DNA of 64,000 nucleotides from Oscillospiraceae bacterium (GTDB lineage Bacteria > Bacillota > Clostridia > Oscillospirales > Ruminococcaceae). Position 1 is the first letter of the stretch. The number at the start of each line of letters is the position of its first letter. This document shows, in pieces, positions 8,982 to 16,906 of this stretch. The position numbers and the translations under genes are program-made. Location: positions 119,893-183,892 of the forward strand of contig WRHO01000002.1 of NCBI GenBank assembly GCA_009783205.1, given 5' to 3'. The notes under the pieces were generated by a model, which did no database searches, was not told the DNA's origin, and was given only the letters and a program-made list of their open reading frames with translations.

Positions 8982-9002
8982 CAGGAGAACAGGAGAGAAA
9001 AT

Positions 9003-9362
9003 ATGGATTATTTATGGGCTTTTTTAATAGGCGGCGGAATCTGTCTCATCGGACAGGCTCTGATAGATTATACAAGACTTACCCCCGCGAGAATACTCGT
9101 CATTTTTGTTGTGGCGGGGGTTGTATTAACCGCGCTCGGGTGGTATGAGCCGCTTGTGGACTTTGCGGGTGCCGGTGCAACCGTTCCGCTTACCGGCTTT
9201 GGCTATTTGTTGGCGGAGGGGGTAAGACGCAGTGTAGATTCGGGCGGGTTGCTCGGCGCGTTTACGGGGGGACTCGGCGCGTCTGCGGCAGGTTTGGAGG
9301 CGGTTATGATTATGGGGTTAATTGTTGCGGTACTGTTTAAGCGCGGAGATAAAACAACTTGA
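9003..9362 (+). CDS. spoVAE: Stage V sporulation protein AE (SpoVAEb type)
   Basis: A 119-residue membrane protein with four hydrophobic segments and the motif GAGATVPLTGFGYLLAEGV, paralogous to the SpoVAC motif. It completes the SpoVA dipicolinate channel set. RBS AGGAGAG lies 7 nt before the ATG. Its stop overlaps the next gene (TTGA), implying translational coupling. Confidence 0.95.
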   Translation: MDYLWAFLIGGGICLIGQALIDYTRLTPARILVIFVVAGVVLTALGWYEPLVDFAGAGATVPLTGFGYLLAEGVRRSVDSGGLLGAFTGGLGASAAGLEAVMIMGLIVAVLFKRGDKTT

Positions 9363-9742
9363 AGCGGGTATATCTTTGCGGCGTATTATTCATTGCCGTT
9401 ATTGCTTATTCCATTTTTTGTCAGGTTTATGTTTCGAGGAATATACACCTGACCACCGAAATGCTTTCACAAGCCGCGCAAGAAAGACAAGCGGAGAATT
9501 ATGCCGTATCGCGGGATTATGCCGATTCCGCGTGGAACACTTGGACGGCATTAACCAAAAAGAGCGGCTTCATGTTGGCGGATTTGACGGTCGCCGCAGA
9601 TGTTACCGTTTCGCTCTCGCGGGTTGTAACGCTATCTCGCTCGGGTGAAACGGAAAGGTTTATTGAGGAATGTGCCGCGACAATACTAATGCTCGAACAC
9701 TTTTTGGGTGATAATCAAAACTTTATGGACGGCGTTTCATGA
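9359..9742 (+). CDS. DUF4363-like membrane-anchored protein
   Basis: A 127-residue protein with one N-terminal transmembrane helix (residues about 5-25) and an extracytoplasmic helical domain. It starts at TTG 9359 overlapping the spoVAE stop, with GGAG 11 nt upstream. A small membrane protein of the DUF4363 type commonly follows spoVAE in Clostridia, and the pattern of helices fits. Function is unknown; its place as the last gene of the operon suggests a sporulation or germination role by association only. Confidence 0.7.
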   Translation: MKRVYLCGVLFIAVIAYSIFCQVYVSRNIHLTTEMLSQAAQERQAENYAVSRDYADSAWNTWTALTKKSGFMLADLTVAADVTVSLSRVVTLSRSGETERFIEECAATILMLEHFLGDNQNFMDGVS

Positions 9743-10222
9743 CTCTAATTTTTCTAACTCTATCATATCCTCAAAACAAGTTAAAGTAACATTTCCTAAT
9801 GCCTCGGCTTTTTTAACACAAGAATCTGTAAATCCCGTTTTAGCGAATATATAATAGTAAACCGGACTATACGAAAACAATCTGCCCTTAGAGATAGTGG
9901 CTCGTCATGCAAGTAGCCGCCCATTGTGAGGAAATTGGACTTGATGTTCTCGGCAACAGATAAGTCATCGTTGAATTTTATCATATACATGGGTATTCCG
10001 CCCGTGACCGCATATGCTAAAGCCGCGTCCTGTGCGCTGTATTTCGGAAAAAACTGTCTCGATTCAAAAAAATTAAACGGGGATATTCTAAGCTGTGTTG
10101 TCCGTCTTCCGAAAAGCAGTTTTGCCTACTCGCCTTCGCCCGAGCATGACAGCCATTTCAAATTTACCCGCGTTGTAACGCGCATTCAAATTTGTTAGCT
10201 CTTGTTGCCTACCTTTAAACAT
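9737..10222 (-). pseudogene. Decayed AAA-type ATPase (DUF234-type ATP-binding protein) remnant
   Basis: Reading the minus strand from ATG 10222 (RBS GGAGATT) gives MFKGRQQELTNLNARYNAGK and a Walker A region GRRRVGKTA, then a stop. Homology resumes in another frame with SPFNFFESRQFFPKYSAQD and AVTGGIPMYMIKF, and again in a third with AKTGFTDSC. These blocks follow the order of the archaeal/bacterial ATPase family with a C-terminal DUF234 nuclease-like domain, normally about 450-480 residues. Most of the ATPase core is deleted, leaving 486 bp with frameshifts. It overlaps the end of the DUF4363 gene by a few bases. Confident as a remnant; the original role is unknown. Confidence 0.75.
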
Positions 10223-10234
10223 AATGATAATCTC

Positions 10235-10360
10235 CTGCAATTTATATTGCTACAACAATAAATAGTATAATTGCTTATAGTAAAATAGATTATAGTATAT
10301 TTGCACATAGTAAAATATAACATAGTATTTTTAATCTGTTAAGGTATATATTAACATATT
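10235..10360. repeat. AT-rich direct repeat tract (TATAGTAAAATA-like units)
   Basis: Between the pseudogene and ispF, the short unit ATAGTAAAAT or ATAGTAT recurs about every 15 bp (for example near 10265, 10282, 10298, 10308 and 10320). No ORF of note is present. It could be a scar of repeated short duplications or a regulatory array. The ispF promoter lies just after it. Confidence 0.5.
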
Positions 10361-10405
10361 GCGAAATGATTTTTAATAGTGTATAATGGTAGCAGAGGTG
10401 GCATT

Positions 10406-10897
10406 ATGTTTAGAATAGGAAACGGATACGACGTACACAGGTTTGAAAAAGGGAGAAAACTAATCATAGGCGGTGTGGATATTGAGTACGGATTGGGGTT
10501 AGCGGGACATTCCGACGCAGATGTGCTGATACACGCGGTAGCGGACGCATTACTCGGTGCCGCCGCGTTTGGCGATATAGGGAAACACTTTCCCCCGACC
10601 GACCCGCAATATAAGAACGCAGACAGCCTTTTGTTGCTCGAAAAGGTTGTAACGCTTTTAGAGCAAAACGGGTTTTCTGTCGGTAATATAGATACAATTA
10701 TTATTGCCGAGAGACCGAAGCTTTCGATATACACAGATAAAATGAGAGAGAATATTTCCCGAATATGTAAAATATCAACAGACAGGGTAAGCGTTAAAGC
10801 CACTACGGAAGAAGGACTTGGTTTAGGCGGCGAGGGAATAGGCGCGCATTGTTCGGCTTTAATTTTAGAGAATAGCAAAGAGAAAAGCGAAAAGTAA
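10406..10897 (+). CDS. ispF: 2-C-methyl-D-erythritol 2,4-cyclodiphosphate synthase
   Basis: Converts CDP-ME 2-phosphate to MEcPP in the non-mevalonate isoprenoid pathway. 163 residues, the normal size for this trimeric enzyme. Visible motifs: GNGYDVHRF (metal-binding Asp and His), GHSDADVLIHA, FGDIGKHFPPTDP and the C-terminal TTEEGLGLGGEGIGAHC. The start at ATG 10406 is chosen over an upstream in-frame ATG because GAGGTGG lies 5-10 nt ahead of it and the family begins MRIGxGYDVH. A promoter is plausible: TTGCGA, 17 bp spacer, TATAAT ending near 10386. The pathway's ispH is also in this window. Confidence 0.96.
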   Translation: MFRIGNGYDVHRFEKGRKLIIGGVDIEYGLGLAGHSDADVLIHAVADALLGAAAFGDIGKHFPPTDPQYKNADSLLLLEKVVTLLEQNGFSVGNIDTIIIAERPKLSIYTDKMRENISRICKISTDRVSVKATTEEGLGLGGEGIGAHCSALILENSKEKSEK

Positions 10898-10916
10898 TAA
10901 TTCTGAAAAAGAATAC

Positions 10917-10943
10917 TAAAGTTTTTGTGTTTCATGTCGATAT
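10917..10943 (+). promoter_or_regulatory. Sigma-D (sigma-28) type flagellar promoter upstream of flgM
   Basis: TAAA (10917-10920), exactly 15 bp, then GTCGATAT (10936-10943). The B. subtilis SigD consensus is TAAA-N15-GCCGATAT, so only one base differs. It lies 58 bp ahead of flgM, the first gene of the late flagellar operon, exactly where a class III promoter is expected. Confidence 0.75.
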
Positions 10944-11000
10944 AACACTTGAAACACGAAAAGAAGTGCAAGAAAACATGAAAAGAAACGAGGTGACTAT

Positions 11001-11279
11001 ATGATGATTAATAATATTAACAGTAACGCTATTAATTCTTATAAAGCTATTAATAAAGCGAAAATAAACGAATCGGTTGAACACGAAAAAAAGCCGAGCG
11101 GAACCTTCGATACTGTGGAATTTGATTTTTCGAAAACTATTAATTCGGCAAAAGCAAACATTGCGTCGGGTTTGAATACATCTGCCGACGCAGCAAAAAT
11201 CAGCTTTTTGAAGACTCAATATGCGGGGGAGGGCTGTCCCGTTACCGCCGCGAAAATCGCTAAAGCAATATTAGGCTAA
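11001..11279 (+). CDS. flgM: FlgM-like anti-sigma factor for sigma-28
   Basis: A 92-residue, mostly helical protein. FlgM binds sigma-28/SigD and is exported when the hook is complete, releasing late-gene transcription. The sequence is weakly conserved as in most FlgM. The N-terminal half is disordered and Asn/Lys-rich; the C-terminal half (VEFDFSKTINSAKANIASGL and TAAKIAKAIL) matches the amphipathic sigma-binding helices. The main support is position: behind a SigD-type promoter and directly before flgN-flgK-flgL, the canonical Firmicutes order. RBS GAGGTG sits 5 nt before the first ATG. Confidence 0.65.
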   Translation: MMINNINSNAINSYKAINKAKINESVEHEKKPSGTFDTVEFDFSKTINSAKANIASGLNTSADAAKISFLKTQYAGEGCPVTAAKIAKAILG

Positions 11280-11283
11280 TGAA

Positions 11284-11348
11284 TCTAAGAGAAAGCTTGA
11301 CTCATTTTGCAGAGCTTTTTGCGCTCCGGAAAGGCATGGTCGCGTATT
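11284..11348 (+). repeat. Hairpin/SD intergenic element, copy A (before flgN)
   Basis: Contains AAGCTTGACTCATTTTGCAG followed by AGCTTTTTGCGCTCCGGAAAGG and CATGGTC, matching the second half of the fuller copies at 20944 and 31364. It fills the flgM-flgN gap and ends with GGAAAGG, the only Shine-Dalgarno available to flgN. It lacks the first hairpin arm GAGAGCTTACGAGCGG found in copies B, C and D. Confidence 0.7.
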
Positions 11349-11828
11349 ATGAATGTTGAACAAGCGGTTCAAATTGTAGAGTTTTTGGGAAAGTATAACG
11401 AACATTTTACCGGAATAGTCGATTTTCTCGAACGAAAGATGCAAAAGGTTCTCGCCGACGATTTGGTATGGTTGCACGATTCGCTTCAAGAGGAGCAAAA
11501 ATTGGCTATGGCGGGGGTCTCTCTCGAAAATAAAAGACTCGAGCTTCTCGACAAAATGGGGTATGATGATTACACCTCGTCGGAGCTTTTGAAGATTTAC
11601 CCCGATGAATACAAAGGCAGATTCAAGTTAGAATGTACTAATATAGAAAATGCGGTAGATAAGATAAAAGCATTAAATTCTGAAATCCTCGAAACGGTGG
11701 AAAAAAAGCTCAACGCCGCCGATTCACATCTAAAAGAAAAAGGAATTACGGGGCCGGGTTTTTATGGTGCGGCGGGTTCAAAAGTCCGCATGACCGACCC
11801 CGAAAGCGATATTATAGGCAAAATGTAA
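11349..11828 (+). CDS. flgN: Flagellar export chaperone FlgN-like
   Basis: FlgN binds the C-terminal ends of FlgK and FlgL in the cytoplasm and delivers them to the flagellar export gate. The 159-residue helical protein has long heptad patterns (LERKMQKVLADDLVWLHDSL, then the YTSSELLKIYPDEYKG turn). It sits immediately before flgK and flgL, the expected clients. Start ATG 11349 is preferred over an upstream in-frame ATG that lies inside the repeat element. The RBS GGAAAGG is supplied by that element, though its spacing of about 13 nt is long. Confidence 0.75.
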   Translation: MNVEQAVQIVEFLGKYNEHFTGIVDFLERKMQKVLADDLVWLHDSLQEEQKLAMAGVSLENKRLELLDKMGYDDYTSSELLKIYPDEYKGRFKLECTNIENAVDKIKALNSEILETVEKKLNAADSHLKEKGITGPGFYGAAGSKVRMTDPESDIIGKM

Positions 11829-11878
11829 GCGATATACAGCTTAACTATCAAATTTAACACATAATTGCGGTCTTTTTG

Positions 11879-11957
11879 CCGCCATACTGCGTTAAAATTT
11901 TCTTAAATATAAGCGTATATTCGCGTAAATTTTGCCTTGTCTGACGGTAAAAATCCT
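11879..11957. repeat. Interspersed core repeat, second copy of the MITE-like element
   Basis: GCCATACTGCGTT, TCTTAAATAT, TATTCGC and CGCCTTGTCTGACG-type blocks occur in the same order and spacing as in the element at 57411-57572. Here the core is about 75 bp and lacks the 21 bp terminal inverted repeats. It lies in the 196 bp flgN-flgK gap, which otherwise shows no ORF. Confidence 0.65.
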
Positions 11958-12024
11958 CGCAAATCCAGTGTAAAATCTAATAGTTAAGCGGTATAACGAA
12001 ATTTTTAAAGGAGAATGATTATAT

Positions 12025-14091
12025 ATGCGTTCGTCATTTATGGGCATGGAGGTTCAAAAAAGGGCACTCCAGGTTGCTCAGAAATCTATAGATATAACCG
12101 GGCATAATATAAACAATCAAGATACACAAGGTTATACGAGACAAAGAGTCGATACACATTCGTTAAACATCAGTTCATTTACTTATTGGCAGACACGCCT
12201 TTCTAAGTTGTCTCTCGCGGGACAAGGGGTGTCGGCTTTTGGCGTATCGCAAATACGAAACGATTATCTTGATAAAAGATACCGCGACATGGCACCTCAA
12301 GCTAAGGAATACGACGCAAAGGTTAAGATTATGCTTGAGCTTGAGACAACGCTTGACGCGGTTGAAAATTTCTCGTTATTGGACGCGTTCAACAACCTGA
12401 AATCAGCATTGCAACAAGTTTCCCTTATAAGCCCGGACGCTTTGGAGATGACGAGCATGGTTCGCAATCAGTCGGAGAATATATGCAAAATGCTGCGTTC
12501 GTACAGCGCGGATTTGGATAAGCTTTTACAACGCAATATTGAAGACCTTAACGATTCGATTAAAGGGGCGAACAGCTTAATTGACAGAATAGTACAATAT
12601 AATAAAGCCATTGTCGGCGAGTATCTTCTCGACGCGGGAAGGATAGCGAAGGGGTCGAGCGTTTCCGAATACGGGCCTCTCGAAATGCTTGACGCAAGAA
12701 ACGTACTTCTTGACGAGCTTGCGGATTTTGCAAATATTGAGGTTTTTCACAATTCTAACGGCTCTGTTCGCGTCGAAATGGCGGGGATTACCATTATTGA
12801 CGACCAGTTGTCCGAAAAATTAGTTATGCGCGATTATGACAACTATGGCGCGGCATATATCACCTTCTCAAACGGTATTGATTTTGTACCGTCGAGCGGC
12901 GAGATAAAAGCTTATATGGATATGGTGGGCGGATACGGTCCGTATGCGGTAGGCGCGTACCAAAACGCCGAATTTGGCATACCGTATTATATGCAGGCGT
13001 TAAATGCGTTCGCGGAAGGCTTTGCCGACCTTATGAACGAAATAAACAAGGGCTATGTAGACGAGTATCAAGCTTGGAACAGGAATTTGTTGTGGGGCGG
13101 ATACGATATTGACGCCGACGGAAAAAGGGTTCCCCTTCTTGATGAAGACGGGTATAAAATATTCTTGGATATCGACGGGAGCAGACTTCCCCCGCTCGAT
13201 GATGTGGGTAATGTAATCGAATACGAAGGACGCGAACCGTTGTATGTGAAATCGAAGGTCACCGCGTCGAACATTCGTATTTCCGACGAATGGATGAAGG
13301 ACGTAATGATGATAGGGCAGACGTTCGACCCTACCATTCCCGAGTCTATACGTCAATACAGAGAGGGCGCGATTTACAGTAAAGGTGAAGCTTTCTTTGA
13401 TGTAGCAACGGGGCTTTATTGTATCGTTCAAACCGATACGTTTACCGCAAAGGGTGAGCTCGGACAGCATATACAGGCGGGACTCGTAAAAGATGTTCCC
13501 GTTTATCGCGATGTCGCGCCCGATTATAAACAGACCTCCCCTAATTTTGCGCCTAATTTTGAAAAGAATAAAGCAAACTATAAAGAGGGCGATGTTTTCT
13601 TTGACCCGAACAGGGGTGTTTACTATAAGGTGACAAAAAATTTAACAGCCGCTATCGGCGATATAAATACGACCGGTTGGATTAACGCGGTTGCACACGG
13701 CGATATTGAGGTGGTGGGCGTACATGAGGGAGAATGGCACAAACCCAATCTTGACGGCGCGAATCTGCACCGATTTGTTCGGGCGTTGGAGGCGGACAGA
13801 AGTTGGGGGCGTACATTTGACTTCGGGGGAAGCGTTTTCGGGTACTTAGAATTTATCAGCGACCGCTTGGGACAGGGGATTGAGTACCTAAACAACAAGC
13901 TCGATGTAACCGTTAATACCGTGAACATTCTTCTCGATAACCGAGACGCCATATCTGCCGTTTCGGAAACCGAGGAAGGAATTAATATGTTGACCTATCA
14001 AAAATGGTTCAATGCGTCGGCGAGATTAATGACCACAATGGACGACGCCTTGGATACCATTATTAACAGAATGGGTCGCGTAGGACTGTAG
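12025..14091 (+). CDS. flgK: Flagellar hook-associated protein FlgK with large variable insert
   Basis: FlgK is the first hook-filament junction protein. The N-terminal D0/D1 block has QKRALQVAQKSIDITGHNIN and the C-terminal D0 block ends with MLTYQKWFNASARLMTTMDD. At 688 residues it is longer than usual (about 450-560). The extra part, residues about 345-575, contains Asp-rich repeats (DADGKRVPLLDEDGYK, DIDGSRLPPLDDVGN). It also has two related modules, SKGEAFFDVATGLYCI (about 452) and YKEGDVFFDPNRGVYYKV (about 519), resembling small aromatic carbohydrate-binding or adhesive modules. The RBS is AAAGGAG. A TAAA-N15-GGTATAAC sequence upstream is a poor SigD match. Confidence 0.95.
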   Translation: MRSSFMGMEVQKRALQVAQKSIDITGHNINNQDTQGYTRQRVDTHSLNISSFTYWQTRLSKLSLAGQGVSAFGVSQIRNDYLDKRYRDMAPQAKEYDAKVKIMLELETTLDAVENFSLLDAFNNLKSALQQVSLISPDALEMTSMVRNQSENICKMLRSYSADLDKLLQRNIEDLNDSIKGANSLIDRIVQYNKAIVGEYLLDAGRIAKGSSVSEYGPLEMLDARNVLLDELADFANIEVFHNSNGSVRVEMAGITIIDDQLSEKLVMRDYDNYGAAYITFSNGIDFVPSSGEIKAYMDMVGGYGPYAVGAYQNAEFGIPYYMQALNAFAEGFADLMNEINKGYVDEYQAWNRNLLWGGYDIDADGKRVPLLDEDGYKIFLDIDGSRLPPLDDVGNVIEYEGREPLYVKSKVTASNIRISDEWMKDVMMIGQTFDPTIPESIRQYREGAIYSKGEAFFDVATGLYCIVQTDTFTAKGELGQHIQAGLVKDVPVYRDVAPDYKQTSPNFAPNFEKNKANYKEGDVFFDPNRGVYYKVTKNLTAAIGDINTTGWINAVAHGDIEVVGVHEGEWHKPNLDGANLHRFVRALEADRSWGRTFDFGGSVFGYLEFISDRLGQGIEYLNNKLDVTVNTVNILLDNRDAISAVSETEEGINMLTYQKWFNASARLMTTMDDALDTIINRMGRVGL

Positions 14092-14136
14092 GCAGTTGAC
14101 AGTTGACAGTTGACGGACAATTGACAGTTGACAGTT
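14092..14136. repeat. AGTTGAC tandem repeat, flgK-flgL gap
   Basis: Seven-base units CAGTTGA(C) in a short array, interrupted by GGACAATTGAC. The block TTGACGGACAATTGACAGTT and the bases after it are shared with the copy inside mutS2 at 33834-33882. A third, purer array lies at 38347-38396. The tract starts right at the flgK stop codon. Confidence 0.8.
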
Positions 14137-14163
14137 CAATAATAGATTATGTAGGAGAACATT

Positions 14164-15477
14164 ATGAGGATTACTAATTCGGAAGTGCTTAGAAAATATG
14201 TAAGCGGGTTGCACATGAACTACAGAAAGCAAAGCGATTCGCAAAATAGGGTGATTAGTCAGCGGAAGTTTTCGCGGGCGAGTCAAAGTCCTATGGAGGC
14301 GGCAAAGGCTTTGCGGAACAGGAAAGCAATCAAGGAGGTAGAAACTTATCAAAAAAATCTCGAAACCGCCGCGGGTATATATGCCTCCGCAGAGGAAGCC
14401 GTTATGGGTGTTTCGAGCGTTTTACAGACGTTGCAGGAAAAGCTTATCGCCGGAGCGCACGGGACGTTTAATGTTCCGACGGATAAACAAATTATTGCCG
14501 AAGAGATAGACAAATTAGCGGAACAAATGGTTCAGTTGATGAACCTTATCGTTGCAGACAGAAGAATTTTCGGCGGCGTAAATAATGAAACACAGGCGTA
14601 CAAAATCGAAAACGGAAGGGTGTTTTTTAACGGCGTTGACGTAAATTTGTATTCCGACCCCACACAGTTCCCGTATGGCGGCGCGTCTTATATTGACGCG
14701 GGGCTTGGAATGACCTTCCTCGATGAATATACAATTGACCCGCAATCGGCTATTGCGGTTACATTTAACGGAGCGAAGATTTTGGGTTGCGGAATGGACG
14801 AGGTTGAGCCTAAGACTACTAATGTACAAACGCTCACACTTTCGTCACTTAATGCGGCAACCGTAGCCGCACCGACAAATGATTTCAGCATCCGCTTAAA
14901 CGGCGGAACGCCCCAAACGCTTTCGATTGCGTATGATACGTCGAAGGTTCCCCACGCGATAACAACGAGCGGCGCGTTGGCTTCTTCGGTTGTGGTGGTT
15001 GACAATAAAGACGGCACCTTCTCGATTCAACCGAGGAACAGCACCGATTCAATAAGCATTGATACCGCCCCGGCAAGCGTTCCGGCGGGTATTACCGTTA
15101 CGAGCGATACCGTAACCCGAGACCTCCCCGGTGGGAATTTCCCTAAAAATATAATTCAATTGACCCTTGACGCGGCAAACAGCGTCAGAGCGGGTACGGA
15201 CGATTTGACGGCTTTATATGCCGATATGGTTTTTGCGGCGGGAAGCGCGGTTTCGCTCTCTATAGCGAGCATCGGCGCAGACAGTGCGTTTATTGAATTT
15301 AATCAGGAGAGGTTAACCAACAATATGTTTTCGCTTTTACAGCGCGAAAACGAACTCGAATACATTGATATAGGCGAGGAATTGATTAAACAAAAAGTCC
15401 TCGAGATGATATATAACGCGACGCTTCAAATGAGCGCGTCGACGATTCCGATGTCTATATTTAACTTTATGAGGTAA
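14164..15477 (+). CDS. flgL: Flagellar hook-associated protein FlgL
   Basis: Second hook-filament junction protein, a flagellin homologue. The N-terminal helix block has MRITNSEVLRKYVSGLHMN and the C-terminal block VLEMIYNATLQMSASTIPMS. 437 residues exceeds the common 300. Residues about 150-345 form a beta-rich, Ser/Thr-rich insert that should face the outside of the hook-filament junction. RBS TAGGAGAAC lies close to the ATG. It follows flgK after a 72 bp gap occupied by the AGTTGAC repeat. Confidence 0.93.
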   Translation: MRITNSEVLRKYVSGLHMNYRKQSDSQNRVISQRKFSRASQSPMEAAKALRNRKAIKEVETYQKNLETAAGIYASAEEAVMGVSSVLQTLQEKLIAGAHGTFNVPTDKQIIAEEIDKLAEQMVQLMNLIVADRRIFGGVNNETQAYKIENGRVFFNGVDVNLYSDPTQFPYGGASYIDAGLGMTFLDEYTIDPQSAIAVTFNGAKILGCGMDEVEPKTTNVQTLTLSSLNAATVAAPTNDFSIRLNGGTPQTLSIAYDTSKVPHAITTSGALASSVVVVDNKDGTFSIQPRNSTDSISIDTAPASVPAGITVTSDTVTRDLPGGNFPKNIIQLTLDAANSVRAGTDDLTALYADMVFAAGSAVSLSIASIGADSAFIEFNQERLTNNMFSLLQRENELEYIDIGEELIKQKVLEMIYNATLQMSASTIPMSIFNFMR

Positions 15478-15538
15478 AATACTAAAAAGTTTTTAAGAAA
15501 TAGCATTTTAAAATTATTAAAAAAAGGAGGAGCTTGTC

Positions 15539-16147
15539 ATGAATCCAAATTTATTAAAAATATCAACTGTACCGGTACAAATCGAGATTAACGTGACGAG
15601 AGCGTCCCTCGAAAGCCCCGGAAAACAACTCCCGCGAATGAATGTCACCACTTCTTCAAAGGGCGGCTTAAAAATGAAAGCTACCCCGGCTAAGCTCAAT
15701 ATCGACTCTTATCAGGCGAGGGCGAGCGTCGGGTTAGGCGGAATGAAAACCGGCGATTTAGTGAGGGACGAGGCTCAAAGAAGTATCAAAATTGCGTATC
15801 AGGGGACGGCGAGAGTAGTCGAAAACGGAAACTCTATGGCGAGAGGAGCGTCACCCGTCGATATTGCCGTTCAAAACGAGCGCGCGGGACAGACGATTCA
15901 AACGATTATGGATTTTATTCCGAAAACGGGGCCGGAATTTTCTTATGAACACGGGACATTAAACATTAACTACGAGATGGATGATGTTAATTTTGATTGG
16001 GAAAATTTAGACGCGGCGCGCATGATATTTAATCCGGGAAGGGTGGAAATTAACGTGGTACAGCTTCCGCAAATCGTGATTGAATATGTGGGAGAGCCGA
16101 TTTATGTCCCACCGAGCGCGAACCCCAACTATGAAGTTCGTGTTTGA
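15539..16147 (+). CDS. DUF6470 family flagellar-locus protein (YviE-like)
   Basis: A 202-residue protein with a repeated N-terminal beta pattern (VQIEINVTRASLE, PAKLNIDSYQARAS) and C-terminal NVVQLPQIVIEYVGEPIYVP. A protein of this type, YviE in B. subtilis, sits between flgL and fliW, exactly as here. Molecular function is not established. RBS AAAGGAGGAG is strong. It is part of the continuous flgM-fliS transcription direction. Confidence 0.75.
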   Translation: MNPNLLKISTVPVQIEINVTRASLESPGKQLPRMNVTTSSKGGLKMKATPAKLNIDSYQARASVGLGGMKTGDLVRDEAQRSIKIAYQGTARVVENGNSMARGASPVDIAVQNERAGQTIQTIMDFIPKTGPEFSYEHGTLNINYEMDDVNFDWENLDAARMIFNPGRVEINVVQLPQIVIEYVGEPIYVPPSANPNYEVRV

Positions 16148-16182
16148 ACGTCACTATAGAACGGGGTCTAAGGAGTATATAA

Positions 16183-16656
16183 ATGCTTATTAATACGAGA
16201 GATTTCGGCGAGGTAGAAATAGCAGACGAAGAACTGATTACTTTTCCGGCGGGAATTTTCGCATTTGAGGAAATGCGAAAATTTGCTCTGATGAGTCCGC
16301 TCGGGGAAGATGTTTACCCAAAATGGCTTCAGTCTGTTGAAGATATCTCGCCATGTTTTGTTGTTTTTGACCCGACAATTGTTGACGGTAATTATACGGT
16401 AAAGCTCGAGGCTTTTGAGAAAAAACTTCTAAAGTTTGACGACAACTCTGCCGATAATATGAACAGCAGCATGAAGCTTTTGGTAATCGCAACCGTACCT
16501 TCCGATTTTAAGAAGACAACGGTTAATATGAAAGCACCGATTGTTATTAATCAAGACGAACGCTTGGCGGCACAGGTGATATTAAACTTAGATTATGAGT
16601 TTAAATTCCCCCTGTATTCAGACGATTCAGATGATTCAGAAAGAACGGGTGAGTAG
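16183..16656 (+). CDS. fliW: Flagellar assembly factor FliW
   Basis: FliW binds both flagellin and CsrA. When flagellin is exported, FliW sequesters CsrA and relieves repression of flagellin translation. The 157-residue beta-barrel protein shows the family start LINTRDFGEVEI and ITFPAGIFAFEEMRKFAL. Immediately followed by csrA with a 3 bp gap, so the two partners are co-translated. RBS AAGGAGTAT. Confidence 0.95.
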   Translation: MLINTRDFGEVEIADEELITFPAGIFAFEEMRKFALMSPLGEDVYPKWLQSVEDISPCFVVFDPTIVDGNYTVKLEAFEKKLLKFDDNSADNMNSSMKLLVIATVPSDFKKTTVNMKAPIVINQDERLAAQVILNLDYEFKFPLYSDDSDDSERTGE

Positions 16657-16659
16657 ATA

Positions 16660-16896
16660 ATGTTAGTTATTACCCGTAAGCTTAACGAATCAATTATTGT
16701 TCAAGCCGGCGAGACAAAAATCGAAATTGCCGTTCTTGATTTAGCGAAGGACAAAGCGAAAATCGGCGTAAACGCGCCCCGCGAGGTGAAAATTATTCGT
16801 AAAGAATTAATAATTGCGGAGGCGTCGAACGTAGAAGCTTCAAAGGCGGTTTCCAAGGAAGCGTTGGATGCCTTATTAAAAAATACAAAAAAGTGA
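16660..16896 (+). CDS. csrA: Translational regulator CsrA
   Basis: Dimeric RNA-binding protein that blocks ribosome access at GGA motifs, classically on hag mRNA in Firmicutes. 78 residues with MLVITRKLNESIIV, the near-invariant N-terminal strand, and GVNAPREVKIIRKEL, the RNA-binding edge. Slightly longer than minimal CsrA because of a Lys/Ala-rich tail. Antagonised by the neighbouring FliW. Confidence 0.97.
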   Translation: MLVITRKLNESIIVQAGETKIEIAVLDLAKDKAKIGVNAPREVKIIRKELIIAEASNVEASKAVSKEALDALLKNTKK

Positions 16897-16906
16897 GGGC
16901 AATGAA

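Noticed and set aside
14092..14136. Short regular repeats suggestive of a CRISPR array
   Set aside because: The 7 bp units are contiguous without spacers and no cas genes are present; the same tract lies inside mutS2.
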